A DNA stretch of 64,000 nt from Ceriagrion tenellum (taxonomy: Eukaryota > Arthropoda > Insecta > Odonata > Coenagrionidae): assembly GCA_963169105.1 (NCBI GenBank), contig OY720636.1, forward strand, positions 82,138,123 to 82,202,122, given 5' to 3'. Position 1 is the stretch's first letter, and every line of letters starts with the position of its first letter. The position numbers and the translations under genes are program-made. Below the pieces are notes generated by a model, which was not told the origin of the DNA, made no database searches, and saw nothing but the letters and a program-made list of their open reading frames with translations. Positions 1 through 11,400 of the stretch are shown piece after piece.

Positions 1-1994
1 GCACCAATTTGCACGAAAAAAATACCTCCCGAGTACATACTTCCAACTTGCTCTCGTCTTTTCTGCAGAAGCTATAACTACTCCAGCCTCTGCTCTGCTA
101 TTTTCAAAATTAATCGCGATTTTTTAAGGAATACATTCCGCACACGTGCTTTTAAGTACGTAGTCTCACTAGATTGCCTTACTGTTCGCTGCAAGCAGAC
201 TACTTCAGAATGAACCTCTTTTCTAACGAGAATATTTGGCTCTCTGATCCTCCTTAATTTTTTCATCTCTAGTCATTCTGGATTCTATGTGACCGAATTC
301 TTACCGATGCTCCAGTTTCTTCTGCTTGTCATTGAGATCTTGTCTTTCTTTGCAAGCTGTTACTTTAGTTTTGCGTGTTACCCAAGTTTGATTTTTTCTT
401 ATTTTAATATTCCCGCTGTCTATCATTTATCCAACCCTATATCATCGTGTGTTCGGAGAATTTTAAACCTGATTTTTCTCACTATGGAATGATTATTGAT
501 TTAAAGTGTTGCCACTTTCACATATGAATACTTTTACAGTATTTCATAATATTTAATAAATTTCTGAAAACCCACCCAACACAGTAGGACTAATTCGTTG
601 GAATTTATTCCTGCTCCCAGATTATATCTTACCAAGTGCTCCCTCATTTTTTTGCCTCTATTCTCTTGTAAAGTCCCTCCCTGAGAACCTCGACCCTTTC
701 ACCTTATCATGCAGCGTCTTCGCAAACCTAGCCATACGTCATTCCTAAAAAAAGTCATTTTTACTCTCTTCCCATGTTTGATTATTATATACCTTCTTCT
801 GGTTATGTTTTTGCGTTTTTGTCCTTAATTATTTGTTATACCTTCACTATAAATAGGCTTCATGCTGTATGTGATCTTTCTCTCGAATAAATAAATAATT
901 CAAGTTACCGAAACAATAAGTGAAAAATAGGAGCAAAAGACACTTCCCTTCAATTTTTACCCTCGAAAAATCCTAATAATTTCCTTGAAGAACATTTTTT
1001 ACGACTAATGTGTTTGATATATAGTGATACAAAACAAATTTAACTGGTTAAAACTAATACGCAAAGCACTATTACACTAAAAAGGAACAAAACATATCAT
1101 GAATGTCTTTAATTTACTTTTAATTGTGAAATTTTAAACAAACTCCGATTGATGCACTAGCACTGTCAGATTTTTTACGTTCGTAAACGTGACTGATGGT
1201 CGAAGATGGGCATACATTTTCCATAAAAGTGATGGTTTTACCTAGATTTTTCACAGTGGAATCAAATGGCTGTCCATATCACCAAGTGACTGAAATATTT
1301 CCTAGGAAAATAAAAATAGACCATTGGTATTTGCTACCACCGGTATAATTTTCAGTGTTCAATTGTTCGGCGACTTTTCATCGGCTTACTCTCTCATGAA
1401 TAAAGTCACGGAGGTTTTCAAAGCACGAAGGCTTCACTCACTGAAACGGAACTCGTGTTTTAGTCCTGGCTTAATTTAAAGGAAGAAAAGGAAAGAGTCC
1501 ATCTGAATAAGTGCCCGCCCGCAACGTCGAGAATCACTCGCCCCTATAAAATGCGCGCAGGAGCGCAGGGAAACAATTTCCCCCGGACAACTTGACTGAA
1601 ATGCTGCGGACGCAGATTGCTCGGAGAGGTTTTTTTTATGGCGGGAATACGTGGCGGAGTTTTGAGTTCATTACTAACGCCGTTTGCCGTCTGCGTTTTC
1701 CGTTGCATCACGCAAATGCATCAGTGCTGTAAAACATGGCTGCATCAAAATGATACAAACACCTCACGCACTTATTCACCTCGAGTCAGTGTTCTTTTTC
1801 AGTGATTTGAAAGTAATTATCTTCACACATCTCATGATGTGGTACATAAAAAGTTACATTATCGAGTATTTCTAATTGTGCGCTCCAAATTACACAACTA
1901 TACATACATATCATTCGTGGTTCCTGGAGTGGAGGTTAGAATGATATATTAGTAGATGCACCACAGTTCACTTCCTGCGAAAGTCATGACACAA
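1..1994. other. AT-rich stretch without a supported gene
   Basis: Only short, low-complexity open frames occur and none shows a recognisable domain. A TATA-box-like sequence (TATAAAA, 1545-1551) sits in a locally GC-rich patch followed by GCGCGCAG. It could be a core promoter on the plus strand, but no coding exon follows it. I see no repeat family I can name. Confidence 0.5.
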
Positions 1995-2705
1995 ATGCCA
2001 TACCTATACTTTGGGTGGAGTAAACATAGAGTCTTCGGATACAGTTACCTATCTTAGAATTCCCTTAATTTCTGATATATCGTGGGGAAGACACATACAA
2101 AACATATGCGGCATAGAATTAAAGAAAGTAGGTTTTGTTAAGCGTATAATAAGGAGTTCCTCTGGTGAAAACGTCAATGAGAGATGCTACTTCGCTCTGG
2201 TTAAGCCACACCTCGAGTACGCCACGAGCATTTGGGATCCTGGTCATAAAGATTTAACCAAAAAATAAATAAAATACGAAGAAAAGTAGCGCGCTTCGTT
2301 AAAAACTGCATCGAGCGAACATATAGTATTTTGCAACTTTTAGAAGGATTAAGGTGAGAGCCCCTAGAGACTCGGACACTACGCGCTAGGCTTAGGTTGC
2401 TTGAGAAATCCAGGACTGATATTTTTCAGAGCGACATAGAGAATATTATAATGACTCCTCACCACATCTTTAGGTCTGAAAGAAGCGATAAAATAAGAGA
2501 GATACGTTACCGAACATATAGGTACTGAAACTCATTCTTTCCGTGCACAATAAACGACCAAAATAAATCTGATCTCCACTAAATACACTCCCATAACACA
2601 CCACCATTTCACCTCCCAGAACCTTACATCTTTACTAGGCCGGTGACCTAACACCCCCTGCCGCACGCCCATGCGGCGGCTCGCAGGGTAGTATGTAGGT
2701 GTAGA
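1995..2705 (+). mobile_element. LINE family A, 3' fragment (Jockey/CR1-like non-LTR retrotransposon)
   Basis: A 5'-truncated non-LTR retrotransposon. It holds the last part of the reverse transcriptase (2011-2268), a decayed C-terminal tail to about 2530, and a 3' untranslated region ending at CGCAGGGTAGTATGTAGGTG plus TAGA. The same 3' end recurs near 7.34, 26.28, 37.30, 40.11, 42.6 (twice) and 59.65 kb, so this is the most repeated LINE family in the window. No poly(A) tail is visible; the end is a fixed sequence. Clade assignment beyond Jockey/CR1-like is inference. Confidence 0.8.
2011..2268 (+). pseudogene. Reverse transcriptase C-terminal fragment of LINE family A
   Basis: The frame reads through the conserved block after the RT palm of Jockey/CR1-type LINEs: SWGRHIQNICG near residues 25-35, then a Lys/Arg-rich helix, then CYFALVKPHLEYATSIWDP near residues 58-76. 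PHLEYA.S.WDP is a hallmark of the thumb region of these enzymes. The frame stops at 2268. Homologous residues continue in other frames (ARFVKNCIERTYSILQLL, about 2283-2345), so it is broken by indels and stops. The catalytic palm with its YADD box is missing because of 5' truncation. This is a dead copy, not a host gene. Confidence 0.75.
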
Positions 2706-3357
2706 CTAATGCTTACAGATTTTCTCCATAACGTCGCACTATTGCTCGCTGCGTGAGGGAAACAGTGAAAATAAACGGAAAGGGTGACATACAGTGGTCC
2801 ATGAAATATGAACTCCAAAGAATTCATGGAGAGTCAAAGGTTGAAAAGTATCCCTAATAATTAATCCCTCGTAAATACCACTGTCAAATTATTAAGAGCA
2901 TTTTCAATTCTGTAACGCATTATGTTCTTTATATTCTTTCATCATTTAACTCACAAAGCCTGTGATTCTTTAATGTTTGTGTCATGCGAATGCTTGCGAA
3001 GTGAGATCATTCAGATCCACCATAGGGTTGCAGAGATAATAAAGAAAAACCATAATTCATTATCGTTGATAATTAGTCCGTTGAAAAATTAACATTAAGT
3101 CAACCCATATTGAAGAATCATTGTCGAATAAAATCTGTTAATGATTCCTTTGTAAGACAATGAAGTTTCATTTTAAAAAATCAGCCGCAATATCTAAAAA
3201 CATCGAATGTATACGCAAGAAGTGGAAGGGAAATTTCGTGCCGTTGTCTGCTATGGCCTATTCTCGAAATCTATTTAATTCTTAATGAAGAGAAACAAAA
3301 ATACATTTGTTCCTTTTGCTTAAGGAATTGTTAAACATTAAATGTCCCTTCACTAGT
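2706..3357. other. AT-rich spacer, nothing recognised
   Basis: About 650 bases between two LINE copies. I see no coding potential, tandem repeat or terminal repeat here. Confidence 0.5.
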
Positions 3358-3362
3358 GATTA

Positions 3363-3977
3363 GTGGTAGAAATAAAAGCACGCCCTACAAATTTCGTATT
3401 GGTCCAGGTTTACATGCCTACAAGCAATCATAGGGAGGAAGAGATAGATGAGGTGTATGAACAGATAGAGGAGATAATCAGAGAAGTGCCGGGCAAGAAA
3501 AATCTACTAGTAATGGACGACTGGAACGCAGTAGTAGGGGATGGGAGAGATGGGTGTGAAGTGGGAGGGTTTGGATTAGAAACGAGAAATGATCGCGGAC
3601 AGAAGGCAGTGGAATTTTGTAGGAGAAATAAATTAATAGTTACAAAAACTTGGTTTAAACACCATTACAGGAGCAGATACGCGTGGAAAATGCCAGGAGA
3701 CACTGGGAGATACCAAATTGATTATATCATGGTTAGACAAAGATTTAGGAACAGTGTGAAGAACTCGCGGAGTTATCCGGGGGCTGATGCAGACTCAGAT
3801 CATAATTTAGTGATGATGAATTGTGAGGTTAGATTCAAAAAGCTAAATAAAAGTAGGAGGATGAAGAGATGGAACCTGGAAGCGTTGAAGTGGGAGAAAA
3901 GGAGGGAATACCAAGAGATTGTGGATGCGAACATAGGAGAAGCCAAAGAAGCACGAACAATCGAGGAAAAGTGGTAG
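3363..3977 (+). pseudogene. LINE endonuclease (EEP/APE-like) domain
   Basis: This domain nicks target DNA to start target-primed reverse transcription. Motifs in order: QVYMPT (residues 15-20), DWNAVVG (53-59, the conserved metal-site Asp-Trp-Asn box), a Tyr/Trp motif near 106-108, YQIDYIMV (117-124) and SDH (145-147, the catalytic Asp-His pair). The start is truncated: the usual N-terminal strand with the first catalytic Asn and Glu is absent. The frame ends at a TAG where a Trp or similar residue is expected, and homology continues beyond it in the same frame (NIKTSIVRAAEKTIGAA), so the stop is a nonsense mutation. Residues 151-204 are the basic linker towards the RT domain. Confidence 0.85.
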
Positions 3978-4031
3978 AATATAAAAACAAGCATCGTAAG
4001 AGCGGCTGAGAAAACAATAGGAGCAGCGGAA

Positions 4032-4478
4032 TTGACGAGGGTAAAAAAGCTGTGGGTTACGGAAGAAATGATTAGGAAAATGGAGGAGAGAAGGAATTGG
4101 AAAAATGTCAACACCGACCAGGGTAGGGCGAAATACAAGGAGCTAAATAATCAAAGGGAAAAGGAAGGGGAAATGGGTGCGTTATACGCTAGGGTAAAAT
4201 TGCTATCGGGAGGTAAGAGAGAGCAAACGGTACCAAAGATTAAGCACAAGAGAGGTAGAATGTTAACCGAGCAGGAAGATATCCTAGAAAGATGGCGAGA
4301 ATACGTGGAGGAGTTATATGACAGCGATAGTAGACCAACTAGTTTAGATGTAGAGGATGAGGGAAACCTAGATGAAGATAACCTCGGGCCAAAAATTCTC
4401 GACAGTGAAATAGAGAAATCTTTGAAAGAGATGAAGGCAAGAAAAGCTGTAGGAGTAGATAAAATACCCTCAGAATAG
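4032..4478 (+). pseudogene. LINE linker and start of reverse transcriptase
   Basis: Charged, Lys/Arg/Glu-rich linker between endonuclease and RT, followed by the first RT block: EKSLKEMKARKAVGVDKIPSE at the end matches the standard LINE motif (K..KA.G.D.IP.E). A TAG directly after this block interrupts what should continue as LLKSLG. After a frameshift in the T-run near 4510, the next block (LIRRIYEEG.WPEDF) and then DYRTISLI are readable to about 4650. This is the same copy as the endonuclease upstream and the FADD-bearing fragment downstream. Confidence 0.8.
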
Positions 4479-4799
4479 CTAAAGAGTCTAGGAAGTAAAG
4501 GTAGACAAGCTTTTTTTCGAACTCATACGCAGGATCTACGAAGAAGGAGTATGGCCAGAGGACTTTGTGAAAACAGTATTGATTCATATCCCGAAAGAGA
4601 AGAATGCATCAGAATGCGAGGACTACAGAACAATTAGTTTAATTACACACGCAGCCAAAGTTTTACTTCGAATTACCAATAGAAGGTTGGAGAGTAAGAC
4701 CAAAAACTACTTAGGCGATGACTAGTTTGGGTTCAGGAAGGGAAGGTCAACTCGGGATGCGATAGCGGTGATGAGAACACTTATACAAAGAAACAGAGT

Positions 4800-5560
4800 A
4801 CAATCAGGACGTTTTCGCATGCTTTATTGATTTTGAAAAGGCTTTCCATAGAGTAAATTGGAATAAACTAACGGAGATACTTGAGAAAATGGGAATGGAT
4901 TGGCGAGACAGGAGACTAATTCGTAACTTATATATGACGCAAAGGGCGCAGGTGAGGGTGGCTGATGGTGAATCAGGGTGGGCAACTCTAGGTCGTGGGG
5001 TAAGGCAAGAGTGTCCGCTGTCGCCGTTGCTTTTCAACATTCATGCTGAGGAAATGGTAAGACAGGCATGGGAAGAACTTGAGGTTGGAGTCAAAGAGGG
5101 AGGGCATCTTATAAAATCGGTTAGATTCGCGGACGATCAGGCATTGGTTAGTGGATCTTCGAAGAGACTGCAAGCTCTGGTAGATGCTTTAGATATGCAG
5201 TGCGGGATATTCGGAATAAAGATAAATCATAAGAAAACAAAAGTAATGAGATTCTGTAGGACGAAGATAGCGAAGCTTGTGATTAAAGTTGGAGGACACA
5301 AACTAGAGCAAGTAGAGCAGTATAATTACTTAGGAAGCACGCTAGAGGAAAATGGGCATAGTAGTAAAGACATACGGAAGAGAATAGCGCTAGCTAAGGA
5401 GGCGTTAAGTAATAGAAGAGAGCTGATGACGGGGACACTGGGTAAGGATGTGAAGAAGAGGCTGGTGAAGAGTTTGATATGGAGCGTAGCGTTGTATGGG
5501 GCAGAAATGTGGACCCAGAGAAAGGAGGACGAGAATAGGCTTCAGGCATTTGAGGTGTAG
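4800..5560 (+). pseudogene. LINE reverse transcriptase palm and thumb
   Basis: The catalytic centre of the RT is readable. A first Asp motif (FIDFEKAFHRVNW) lies at about 4818-4860 just upstream of the ATG at 4889. Within the 4889 frame come RGVRQECPLSPLLFN (residues 36-50) and FADD (80-83), the metal-binding catalytic Asp pair. GIFGIKINHKKTKVM and YNYLGSTLEENG follow, typical of RT blocks D and E, and then VALYGAEMW. The frame ends in TAG at 5558, where relatives usually carry Trp in FEMWVWRR; homology continues directly at 5561. All catalytic residues survive although the gene is broken, which suggests moderate age. Confidence 0.85.
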
Positions 5561-5857
5561 GTGTGGAGAAGAATGGATAAGGTTACATGGACGGAAAGAA
5601 AGACTAACGAGGAAGTGCTGGAGATGGTGGGCGAGGAAAGGAATCTTTTGAATAAAATACGGGAAAGGCAGGGCAGATGGCTGAAGGATGTAATAAAGGG
5701 TGATGGGTTGCTGAAGAGTGTGATAGAGGGAAGGATGTTGGACAAGCGGAGTAGGGGAAGAAAGAGAATAGGTTTCATGGACGGGATGAAGAAGGGCAGA
5801 TCTTATGCAGAGGCGAAAAAGGATATATTAGAGGGAGATAGGACCCGAAATGTGTAG
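5561..5857 (+). pseudogene. LINE C-terminal region
   Basis: In-frame continuation after the 5558 stop: WRRMDKVTWTERKTNEEVL, then RQGRWLKDVIKGDGLLKSVIEG, then a basic SRGRKR patch and the terminal DRTRNV. This WRRM..V.WT.R..NEEVL..V arrangement is the usual C-terminus of this LINE group. LINE C (22.1-22.7 kb) carries a related version (WCWRRMMKIKWADKIRNDEV), so the two families are distant relatives within the window. Confidence 0.8.
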
Positions 5858-5932
5858 AAGACCGGGGCGGATTCTCTGACTTTCAGCAAAACCTACCTTT
5901 ACCGGTAGAATACCTAATAATAAAAATATATT

Positions 5933-7333
5933 TTGTTAAAGATAATTTTGAACGGCTTTCCCGGAAAAATAGGTCTAATGCAGGGAGCGTCACTGAAATC
6001 TGGTAACTAGAGATTCCGGAATAGCTGTTTAACGACCTTTTGTTCGACGACCAACAAAGACTAAAAGTACTCCAAGGCCGCAGTCGGTAAGCGGAAAATA
6101 AGTTACACAACGATTAGCAAGACACGGTCATGTGCAACTCCCAGTTCCTCGAACAGTTTATATTTTCTATTCAGGAGACCCATTGTTTGGTCACGTACGA
6201 ATCGTAAATCGTACAATGGTGACATCATACCGAGACGCTTTTTAGTGTATTTATAACTACCACTTATCTGGTCGTGCTTTTCTTGATAAAATATAACAGA
6301 TACCTCTGATTCTTCGAGCTGCAAACAAGTCGAATGTTTCCGGAAAATGTTAAAAAATTATCCCATCCAAGATCATTGTCGCCACAAAGGTTTGCAGGAA
6401 GAGAAACCATTTCACGTGCAGTTTACGATATTATTTGCCAACTTACGCTTCCGCCTGCAAATATACTCATCCACAAACATACACTTACACATGAGCGAGA
6501 AACGAAAGCAAACCGTGAAAACATTTTCCGCCCATGCACGACTCTCCGCCTCGCCGACGAAAGCCGACCTCGAGCCGAGGATCAACAACCTCGCTAGAGA
6601 GAGTAACCATAACATTTCGTCCGTAAAGAGAGATAAGCCCCACTTTTCAACAAATTTCGTTAACACGCACGCCTTACTCTGAGGGGGACTCGGCAACGCT
6701 GTACACGAGGAGCATCGGCTGCCCGTCTCCTCTCTCTCTCGGCTCAAAAACGCGACGGAGGCTTCCTCTTCCTCTCCCGTCCTCTTCTCGGGCTTCAAAG
6801 TCCGACGTGAGGAAACCTGAGCAGATAAGCGCGCCCACGCCGCCCTCTCGACAACGCCTTCCCCCCATTCGCCCCCACCCAAAGCCGTGCTCGCACCATC
6901 GCGACCCCAAACCCCAATAAATCCTCATCTCACTCCCTCAACCTCTCTCGCCGCGTCTTCATCCCTGCCTCGTGAGTCCCACGCGCCTAAACTGCGCTGA
7001 AAGGGGTTTAACCGCAGGTAAGATGGGGAGGAAGGGTACAATAAAATAGGCACTCGGGGCTAGGTGAGAAGCGACGACGCACCTACACGATGGTGAGGTA
7101 TGCTTTGAACCGGGCGGGGGATATGGGTAGCCGAGCTCACGTGTCGAACCATAAACCGATTTCCAATCCCGGCAGAGCCTGAATTATTAACACCGCATTA
7201 ACCTCATGAGTTGCGAGGTGGTGATGCTGAGAATCGCCAGGGTGAGTGTAGAGAGAGCTTCCTCGAGCACGCATTTAACGAATTTATCAAGAAATACGCC
7301 TTCAGCCGAAAGATGTACTTTAAATTCGGATAA
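5933..7333. other. No supported gene; GC-rich patch 6.53-7.0 kb
   Basis: The stretch becomes GC- and pyrimidine-rich between about 6530 and 7000, with many CCTCTC-type runs. Open frames of 80-156 residues on the minus strand there are Arg/Glu/Gly-rich and look like composition effects. The rest has no feature I can support. Confidence 0.4.
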
Positions 7334-7391
7334 TACATCTACATCTACGTAATACCCTGCGAGCCACCACGAGGGTGTGTGGCAGGGGGTG
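7334..7391 (-). mobile_element. LINE family A, 3'-terminal stub
   Basis: About 60 bases matching the inverted 3' end of LINE family A: CTACATCTACGTAATACCC, then GCGAGCC and GTGTGGCAGGGGGTG. The copy is cut off where other copies continue with GTCACCAGCC. It is a severely 5'-truncated insertion. Confidence 0.65.
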
Positions 7392-9378
7392 AAGATCAAC
7401 AAACATGCACTATTGACATGCAACTAGGATATTTAAGAGAGACATGCTAGAGAACAGGGTCAAATGCGGCTAGATGGTTAATATCTACATAATAAGAAAG
7501 GGACTATTGGTTGTTATTACATGTCCCATGCACTACAGTCTACTCTAACTATATTTCACCTACCTATCCCTTTGCTACGCTGCCTACTGTTCTCTCTTAT
7601 GGTACGCGGGAAAAATAACATTTTAAATCTATCGGTACGACAATCTATCTCTCTGGTCTCGCTAATAATAGGGTTATTCATGGGTGTCTTGGGAACGAGT
7701 ACACAAAGCCGTGGACGCACATTATTCCCCAATCATTTTTTCTCAATGCTTGCACGGGTGCAATCGACTGAATCATTAGCTTAAACTTGGAGTTCTATTG
7801 GGCCCATTTCAACCATGATTGATTTCATAATCCGTTACTTTCAAATTCTCTCGTGTTTAGCGCGCCTGATATGCTGTCCATAACTCCCTCGAACCTCTCC
7901 ATATCCACCATCTGAAATATATCTTTCTCAACGGCAATTTAACACTTGCAGAGCCCTGGAAAGGATGAATTCTCTGGTAAGACAAGAAATATACCTACAT
8001 ATTACGAGTGCAACACTTACACTGCTATCCACAGGAAAAAAAGTTGCTCATCGTTTAATTAGATTCAAGAATATAGATAAGTGCAATAGCGAATAATGGC
8101 CAAAAATGCGGCGCAAGACAAATAATATCCTCTGTATTAAAAGTAAGGAAGATTGAATATCATCCAACAAAAGATAATCCTTCCCAGCAGTCGTATGTGA
8201 ATGAGGACATGGCTATTCAATTTTTTCCCAAATGTCTCCTAATTCAGGGCGTACGACTTTTTAAAATGCTACCCACTGAAGAAACCTCTAATACGTGAAT
8301 GATGAGGCAATATATTGAATATATCTTCGGAAATATTTGTGACTACATATTCGGGGTAACAGCGCATTGCTTAGACTCTCCACCAATGAGAATTAAAAAT
8401 AATTGAGAAACATATGGGCCAAGGAATTTTCAATTTTCAACTCACCAAAACAACATAAAATGACAATTAACCAAAAAGTCTAACAAAGAAGACTTTTTAT
8501 TCACATGGCTCAGAGGTGGATAAAAGAATATGATAGGGAATTTACGCGGAATTCGTTGCGTCGCGAAAGAATAGCGGAAATGATACTTGAAGCAAACAAG
8601 CATATACTGGGACAAAGGAAGACGGTGCAGGAAGTTGTAGACTATAGAAAACGAGGCGTGCGACCGCTGGCTCAAGTGTCAGGTGACGACTGTAAACATC
8701 CGGGAGACTAAGGGCCACAAAACTTAGGGAATGAAAGACTTTCACAGCGCGGTGTTGCGCAAACTGAGGATGGGTTTTAGGAACGGCTTCTAACTCGAGG
8801 GACACAACACTTTTCCATTAAGAAAGATGGGTTTTCACGATTTAGGATCATTAGTAGGAGCAATTTCTGTCTTTCCGAGAGAAGTTTTGTGTCCCATTAT
8901 GACTGCGAGGATGAGCCTTCATTTAAGTCTAAGCAAAATGAGACATATAATATAAAATTTGACTTTAAACGCAATGCATAATTACATTCTATGGCTTACA
9001 CAAACGCCACTACTTCAACCTTTTTCCCAGTTCCCATTATGTGGCTCAAATGACCGATTGAGATCATCTGCTACTCTAGTTAACATGTAACATAAACATC
9101 AATTACATTTACCACAGGATATTCTGAGTACGACGCGTTTAAGCTCACAGAGCCATCACCAGGTACAAGACCGTGTATTAAAATATCCTGTGGAGAAGTA
9201 AAATTATTGTTTGTGCTATAATATGACTTAATTCCAAGATATCTCGCCCGAATCTGTTAAAATCAATCTAGTCAACAGCAAAATTTGGCACTTAAATAGC
9301 TTTTTCCTCTGAAAAAGTTTTATTAAAGACTCCAGATTTCAACAGACAATAAAAAATGTAATAGTTTCAGCTATAACT
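7392..9378. other. No recognised gene; one odd small ORF at 8505-8711
   Basis: AT-rich. A plus-strand frame at 8505-8711 encodes 68 residues rich in Arg, Glu and Lys (ATG start, ends CKHPGD). It has no signal peptide, repeats or domain I recognise, and could be a piece of an old element or chance. The rest shows nothing. Confidence 0.35.
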
Positions 9379-9400
9379 TTATTATTATTATTATTATTTT
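9379..9400. repeat. (ATT)n microsatellite
   Basis: About six ATT units followed by a T run, seen directly. No adjoining LINE tail could be recognised. Confidence 0.85.
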
Positions 9401-9585
9401 TCTTCGCAGTTAGCGGGCTGGTATTTTGGTTTCCGTCTCCTCCTCGTTTTTTTTATTCAAAAATCATCATTTCATATTTTTGATCGTTCATCGTTTCGCT
9501 AACTGCTCGGGCTCTTTGCTTCCCGACGGCCCAGGCGCCGCGCGCAGGGAGGGGCCGCCGAAGGGGCCTTTGTAAAACTTTTCCA

Positions 9586-9875
9586 TAATGCTCACGAATT
9601 AACAAAACTTTGGAGGTATTATGTAGAATATTTATTGGATGACCGGTTTCGTCAAATTGTCGACATCATCAGGTATTGATCGTCCAATAAATATTCTCAT
9701 CATGTGTCGATGTGTCGAATCCACATAAATATACATTTGATAATCCACATCAAGTGATACCACACTAATAAACCATCAGGTGTCGATGTCAATGATGTCG
9801 ACTACTCGACGAAACTGGTGGTCTAATAAATGTTCAACGTAAAACCTACAAAGTTCTGTTAATTCCTGAGCATTA
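9586..9875. mobile_element. Foldback element with hammerhead-like boxes
   Basis: Inverted arms 9586-9668 and 9793-9875 (about 83 bp each, roughly 80% complementary by eye) flank a 124-bp centre. The outer arm holds AATGCTC, AATTAACA.AACTTTG and AATATTTATT. The inner arm holds ACCGGTTTCGTC next to TCGACATCATCAGG. In the central part, fragments of the inner arm (CGTCCAATAAATATTCTCATC and TGTCGATGT) are repeated, so the element looks built from several partial copies. No coding sequence. The CTGATGAT ... GAAACCGGTC signal links it to the foldbacks at 11.3, 18.6, 27.4, 43.1, 49.9 and 62.3 kb. Confidence 0.75.
9641..9673 (-). ncRNA. Hammerhead-ribozyme-like motif (degenerate)
   Basis: Minus strand reads CCTGATGAT, a hairpin of at least GTC/GAC, then GAAACCGGTC. 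ACCGGT is a perfect palindrome, as expected for a self-complementary stem III, and C follows as the cleavage-site base. The plus-strand arm copy (9790-9823) has a better hairpin, GTCGA-CTAC-TCGAC before GAAAC, but a damaged CTGATGA box. Compared with a canonical core there is one extra U before stem II. Confidence 0.4.
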
Positions 9876-11298
9876 CAGGCAATAAGATTCTCACAATAAA
9901 GACTGCAAGAATCAGCATTTACTATAAGATCTGAGAAGCTCTTGATGGAGTATACAATGCTTGGAAGCGTTTAGATAAGTGGAGGCATCAATGAAGAGGC
10001 TAACAGTAAAAAACATCAGCTCTTTCACTCTTACCCTCGCTTAAGACCGTGACATATCTGACGAAAGGTTTATTTACAGAGTAACTTCATAATTCGCCAA
10101 GAGAAATTCCATGAAAGATACAGATCTTGTAATAGTTTGGCATTTGCAATAGCATACAGCAAGGGAATGCCTATTGTATTATAAATTGCGAACATCTACC
10201 TAAAACTCGGGAAAAAACGAAGTGTGTGATACTTGAGCTATTGCTTAAAAACTGTAATGTATCATGATCTGCTTCACTTTCCCTATTCCTGGATTTAAAA
10301 CGCCTGGTTAGCTTTTACCGTAAGGTGACGCAGTCATCACGTCGATTTGACGTTAAGTGAAATTTTGGGTTTTATGTTACATGGGACTGCTAGTTAGTTA
10401 ACGAGAGCTTTATCAATGAGTGCAAGTTTTAGTATCGGCTTTCATATGAAGATAATAATTAAATAGAAATATTTCACAGAGCCTTATCGTCACACTTCAA
10501 TTGGAAAATCACCCTTGAAGTAATACTAGACATATCAAGAATTCCAGAGAACTAAAAAATACAAAAACTAAAACCTTGTAGGCCACGAAAGTGATTCTGG
10601 CTACGGTTTTGCTAACCCAACTTCCACTGCCAGTTGAATCAGCGCTCACCCAGGTAGAATAAATTCTGTAAGTAAATGTCACCAGTGTAAAAAAAGCAAA
10701 AATAAAAAATACTTGAAACTCCTATGATGATTTTCGGCACTAATATTCAGCCTTGCTTGGCAGTGATATACCGTATCACTTTTCACGCTATTCGCCGTAC
10801 GCCGGCACTCTCAAAACACTTCCCGAAGGGCAAGATCACAGTCTGTGAGACAAACTTCAGAAATATAAATTGTAATAATGGTACTAGCAAGCTTCATAAA
10901 TATTAATCGTAATAAAAATTACCGCCGGGAACTAACGTAAATGGACCAAAAGCAACAAAATCAGGGAATGGAGTAGCGTCGAGAGAATTGTGAGTTAACG
11001 TTGAAACGAGTAGTACACTTGATGGAGAGTATATTCAGTTATAGTGTCTCATGTAGGCAAGGCAAGACAAGTATCTAACCTCAATTGCTTAATAAATATG
11101 TTCCTAACATAATAATGAATATATACGGCATGATCCGTGTCTCCGTAAGACGCAAAGTTGTAAAACTCGAGAATTCCAGGGGAAATTTAGAAAATGGGAC
11201 AAAAATTCAATTACCTTAAATATAAACCAGACTAAATATTGGTGAACATATAAATATACTTCAATATACTATATTTACAATCTGACATGGACAGAGTA
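9876..11298. other. AT-rich DNA, nothing recognised
   Basis: No open frame with domain features, no terminal repeats and no tandem repeats that I can see. Confidence 0.45.
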
Positions 11299-11400
11299 AC
11301 GCCTTGAAAATGGAAAGAAAGTCGTTTTCCGAAACGTCAGCAAACATGAAGCCAATCACCTGGTGCAGAGCCGGAGAAGAGTTTATTAATACTATTCACC
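11299..11400 (+). mobile_element. Solo arm of the 49.9-kb foldback family
   Basis: GCCTTGAAAATGGAAAG, AAGTCGTTTTCCGAAACGTC and then AGC...CCTGGTGCAGAGCCGGAGAAGA correspond almost base for base to the right arm of the foldback at 49,861-50,095. No inverted partner is visible within several hundred bases. It shows that the arm can exist alone, so the foldbacks are probably pairs of one unit. Confidence 0.6.
11302..11338 (+). ncRNA. Hammerhead-like motif in solo arm
   Basis: CCTTGAAAAT, then hairpin GGAAA...TTTCC (5-6 bp around an AGAAAGTCG loop), then GAAACGTC. The stem III equivalent is the 4-base palindrome ACGT with no loop, so it could pair only between two molecules. The box CTTGAAAA departs from the catalytic CTGANGA at key positions, so activity is doubtful even if the fold is conserved. 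Confidence 0.4.

Larger units (their letters stand above)
3358..5932 (+). mobile_element. RTE-like LINE, near full length but dead
   Basis: The longest transposon in the window. In order it holds an apurinic-type endonuclease domain (3363-3977), a linker (4032-4478), a reverse transcriptase (about 4440-5560) and a C-terminal region ending near 5857, followed by a short tail with AATAATAAA near 5920. Gene order and residues match RTE/BovB-type elements, often annotated in arthropods as craniofacial development protein 2-like. The first part of the endonuclease is missing, so the copy is 5' truncated. Coding is broken by in-frame TAGs at 3976, 4477, 4722 and 5558 and by frameshifts near 4510 and 4800. 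Clade is inferred from motif order. Confidence 0.85.

Noticed and set aside
8505..8711. 68-residue ORF as a small gene
   Set aside because: ATG start but no recognisable domain, splice signals or homologue; kept only as a note in the spacer entry.
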